Below, piece by piece: positions 45,233 through 45,771 of a stretch of DNA of 45,771 nt. The DNA comes from Crocinitomicaceae bacterium (GTDB lineage: Bacteria > Bacteroidota > Bacteroidia > Flavobacteriales_D > Crocinitomicaceae). The stretch lies in contig JALRFI010000076.1 of the NCBI GenBank assembly GCA_023253775.1, positions 1 through 45,771 of the forward strand, written 5' to 3'. The notes under the pieces were generated by a model. It did no database searches, was not told where the DNA came from, and worked only from the letters and a program-made list of their open reading frames with translations. The position numbers were made by a program, and so were the translations under genes. Each line of letters opens with the position of its first letter. The first letter of the stretch is position 1.

Positions 45233-45567
45233 TATTTACTGAAATAGTTTATTGATTCATTTTTTGAGTCGAAAATGGTGAACAAGCTGTTCACTTTTGA
45301 CAGCTCGAATATTTTTTGGACATTGCCCCCTAATCCACAAAGAATAAGTTCTCCATTTTCAATTCTGCTTCGTGTGAGGTTTTTCACTATAAAATTGATC
45401 CCATTCGAATTGATATGAGTTAATTCACTTAAATCGAACACAAGTTTTGAAGATTGGATCAATCCTTGCTCATTTAGCTTTTCCAGGTCGGAGTCCGAAA
45501 GAATCTTTCCTGAAAATGAAATGACCTGCACATTTGAGTGCTTTTCACTGTTGATCTTTAAATTCAT
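45232..45567 (-). CDS. STAS domain protein (anti-sigma factor antagonist type)
   Basis: The 111-residue protein is a single STAS domain: VQVISFSGKILSDSDLEKL, then KLVFDLSELTHINSNGINFIVK, where the phospho-site loop usually reading DSSG/DSAG here is NSNG (Ser54). Family members bind anti-sigma kinases or act as regulatory scaffolds. It overlaps both neighbours by a TAATG junction (Fur upstream, purA downstream). No partner kinase or phosphatase is visible. The Asp of the motif is replaced by Asn, but Ser54 is kept. Confidence 0.85.
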   Translation of the reverse strand: MNLKINSEKHSNVQVISFSGKILSDSDLEKLNEQGLIQSSKLVFDLSELTHINSNGINFIVKNLTRSRIENGELILCGLGGNVQKIFELSKVNSLFTIFDSKNESINYFSK

Positions 45568-45771
45568 TACTCTTCGCCTTGATTTTTGTTACGGACTCCA
45601 TAGAAATAAAGAGAATGATGTTGGATTTGCACTCCAAAAACTTCTTCGATGGTTGATTTTATATGCTGAATCCTCGGATCACAGAACTCGATCACCTCGC
45701 CAGTATCAGTACAAATCACATGGTCGTGCTGTTTTGAACCATGTGATTTTTCAAATTGAGCAATGTTTTTT
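45567..45771 (-). CDS. Fur family transcriptional repressor, C-terminal part (runs off window)
   Basis: The visible 68 residues are the C-terminal metal-binding/dimerisation domain of a Fur-type repressor: HGSKQHDHVICTDTGEVIEF, CDPRIQHI and HHSLYFYGV. The N-terminal winged helix lies beyond the right edge. The usual structural-zinc pair CxxC reads CTDT here, and no C-terminal CxxC is present, so the structural zinc site may be absent. It is first of the visible genes in the purA operon; its stop overlaps the STAS start. Confidence 0.88.
   Translation of the reverse strand, partial: KNIAQFEKSHGSKQHDHVICTDTGEVIEFCDPRIQHIKSTIEEVFGVQIQHHSLYFYGVRNKNQGEE

Noticed and set aside
1-45771. tRNA genes, insertion sequences, CRISPR arrays, prophage or attachment sites
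   Set aside because: No cloverleaf-like segment with a GTTCGA arm, no transposase or integrase, no spaced direct repeats and no terminal inverted repeats were seen on either strand.

Overview
The window is a gene-dense stretch of about 39-40% GC from a chromosome of the phylum Bacteroidota, most likely a marine or freshwater relative of the Flavobacteriales/Cytophagales. Four things point there. It carries type IX secretion genes (porU, porV and a PorP/SprF homologue), which are confined to this phylum. Many genes are preceded by the Bacteroidota -7 box TAnnTTTG. Several families are typical of the group: OstA-like protein, DUF6265 lipoprotein and PA-domain M28 peptidase. Shine-Dalgarno sequences are scarce. 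All assignments come from reading the translations; no database search was run.

Layout. 1-1108: ribosomal block rpsF (5'-truncated), rpsR, rplI, closed by a strong terminator. The first ~75 bases look chimeric: the tail of a YceD-like gene is joined to the middle of rpsF. 1138-3907: a lipoprotein/permease/ATPase importer for cobalamin, haem or siderophore. 4058-8994 (minus): a three-gene gas-sensing phosphorelay made of a sigma54-type response regulator, a stand-alone H-NOX haem protein, and a hybrid kinase whose N-terminus resembles the HNOBA partner domain of soluble guanylate cyclase. 9105-10944 (minus): comM/yifB and rpmH. 11095-13367: MsbA-like ABC exporter and DUF6265 lipoprotein. 13391-16513 (minus): DUF819 membrane protein with an added periplasmic domain, and a POT peptide transporter. 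16587-19894: TatD-like hydrolase, tcdA, M1 aminopeptidase lipoprotein. 19938-22565 (minus): valS. 22665-24293: amidohydrolase lipoprotein.

24340-30667: type IX secretion segment, a PorP/SprF protein diverging from porU-porV, with ispF following porV. 31333-33533: bioB-bioF. 33522-33938 (minus): lone receiver protein, then ~385 bases without a gene. 34367-35614 (minus): a second alpha-oxoamine synthase of the serine palmitoyltransferase/cysteate acyltransferase type. 35764-37652 (minus): SRPBCC protein and M28 peptidase. 37751-42398: ychF, fumarylacetoacetase, bifunctional (p)ppGpp synthetase/hydrolase. 42399-45771 (minus): Fur-type repressor (partial), STAS protein, purA, OstA-like protein, with start and stop codons overlapping throughout.

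Most of this is conserved housekeeping. The part most worth attention is 4058-9104: in effect the H-NOX and HNOBA halves of a guanylate-cyclase-type NO receptor, split over two genes and wired to a multistep phosphorelay ending in a sigma54 activator. The only two receiver-only or receiver-led regulators in the window (8994 and 33938) have similar GGGA-centred motifs in their upstream regions.
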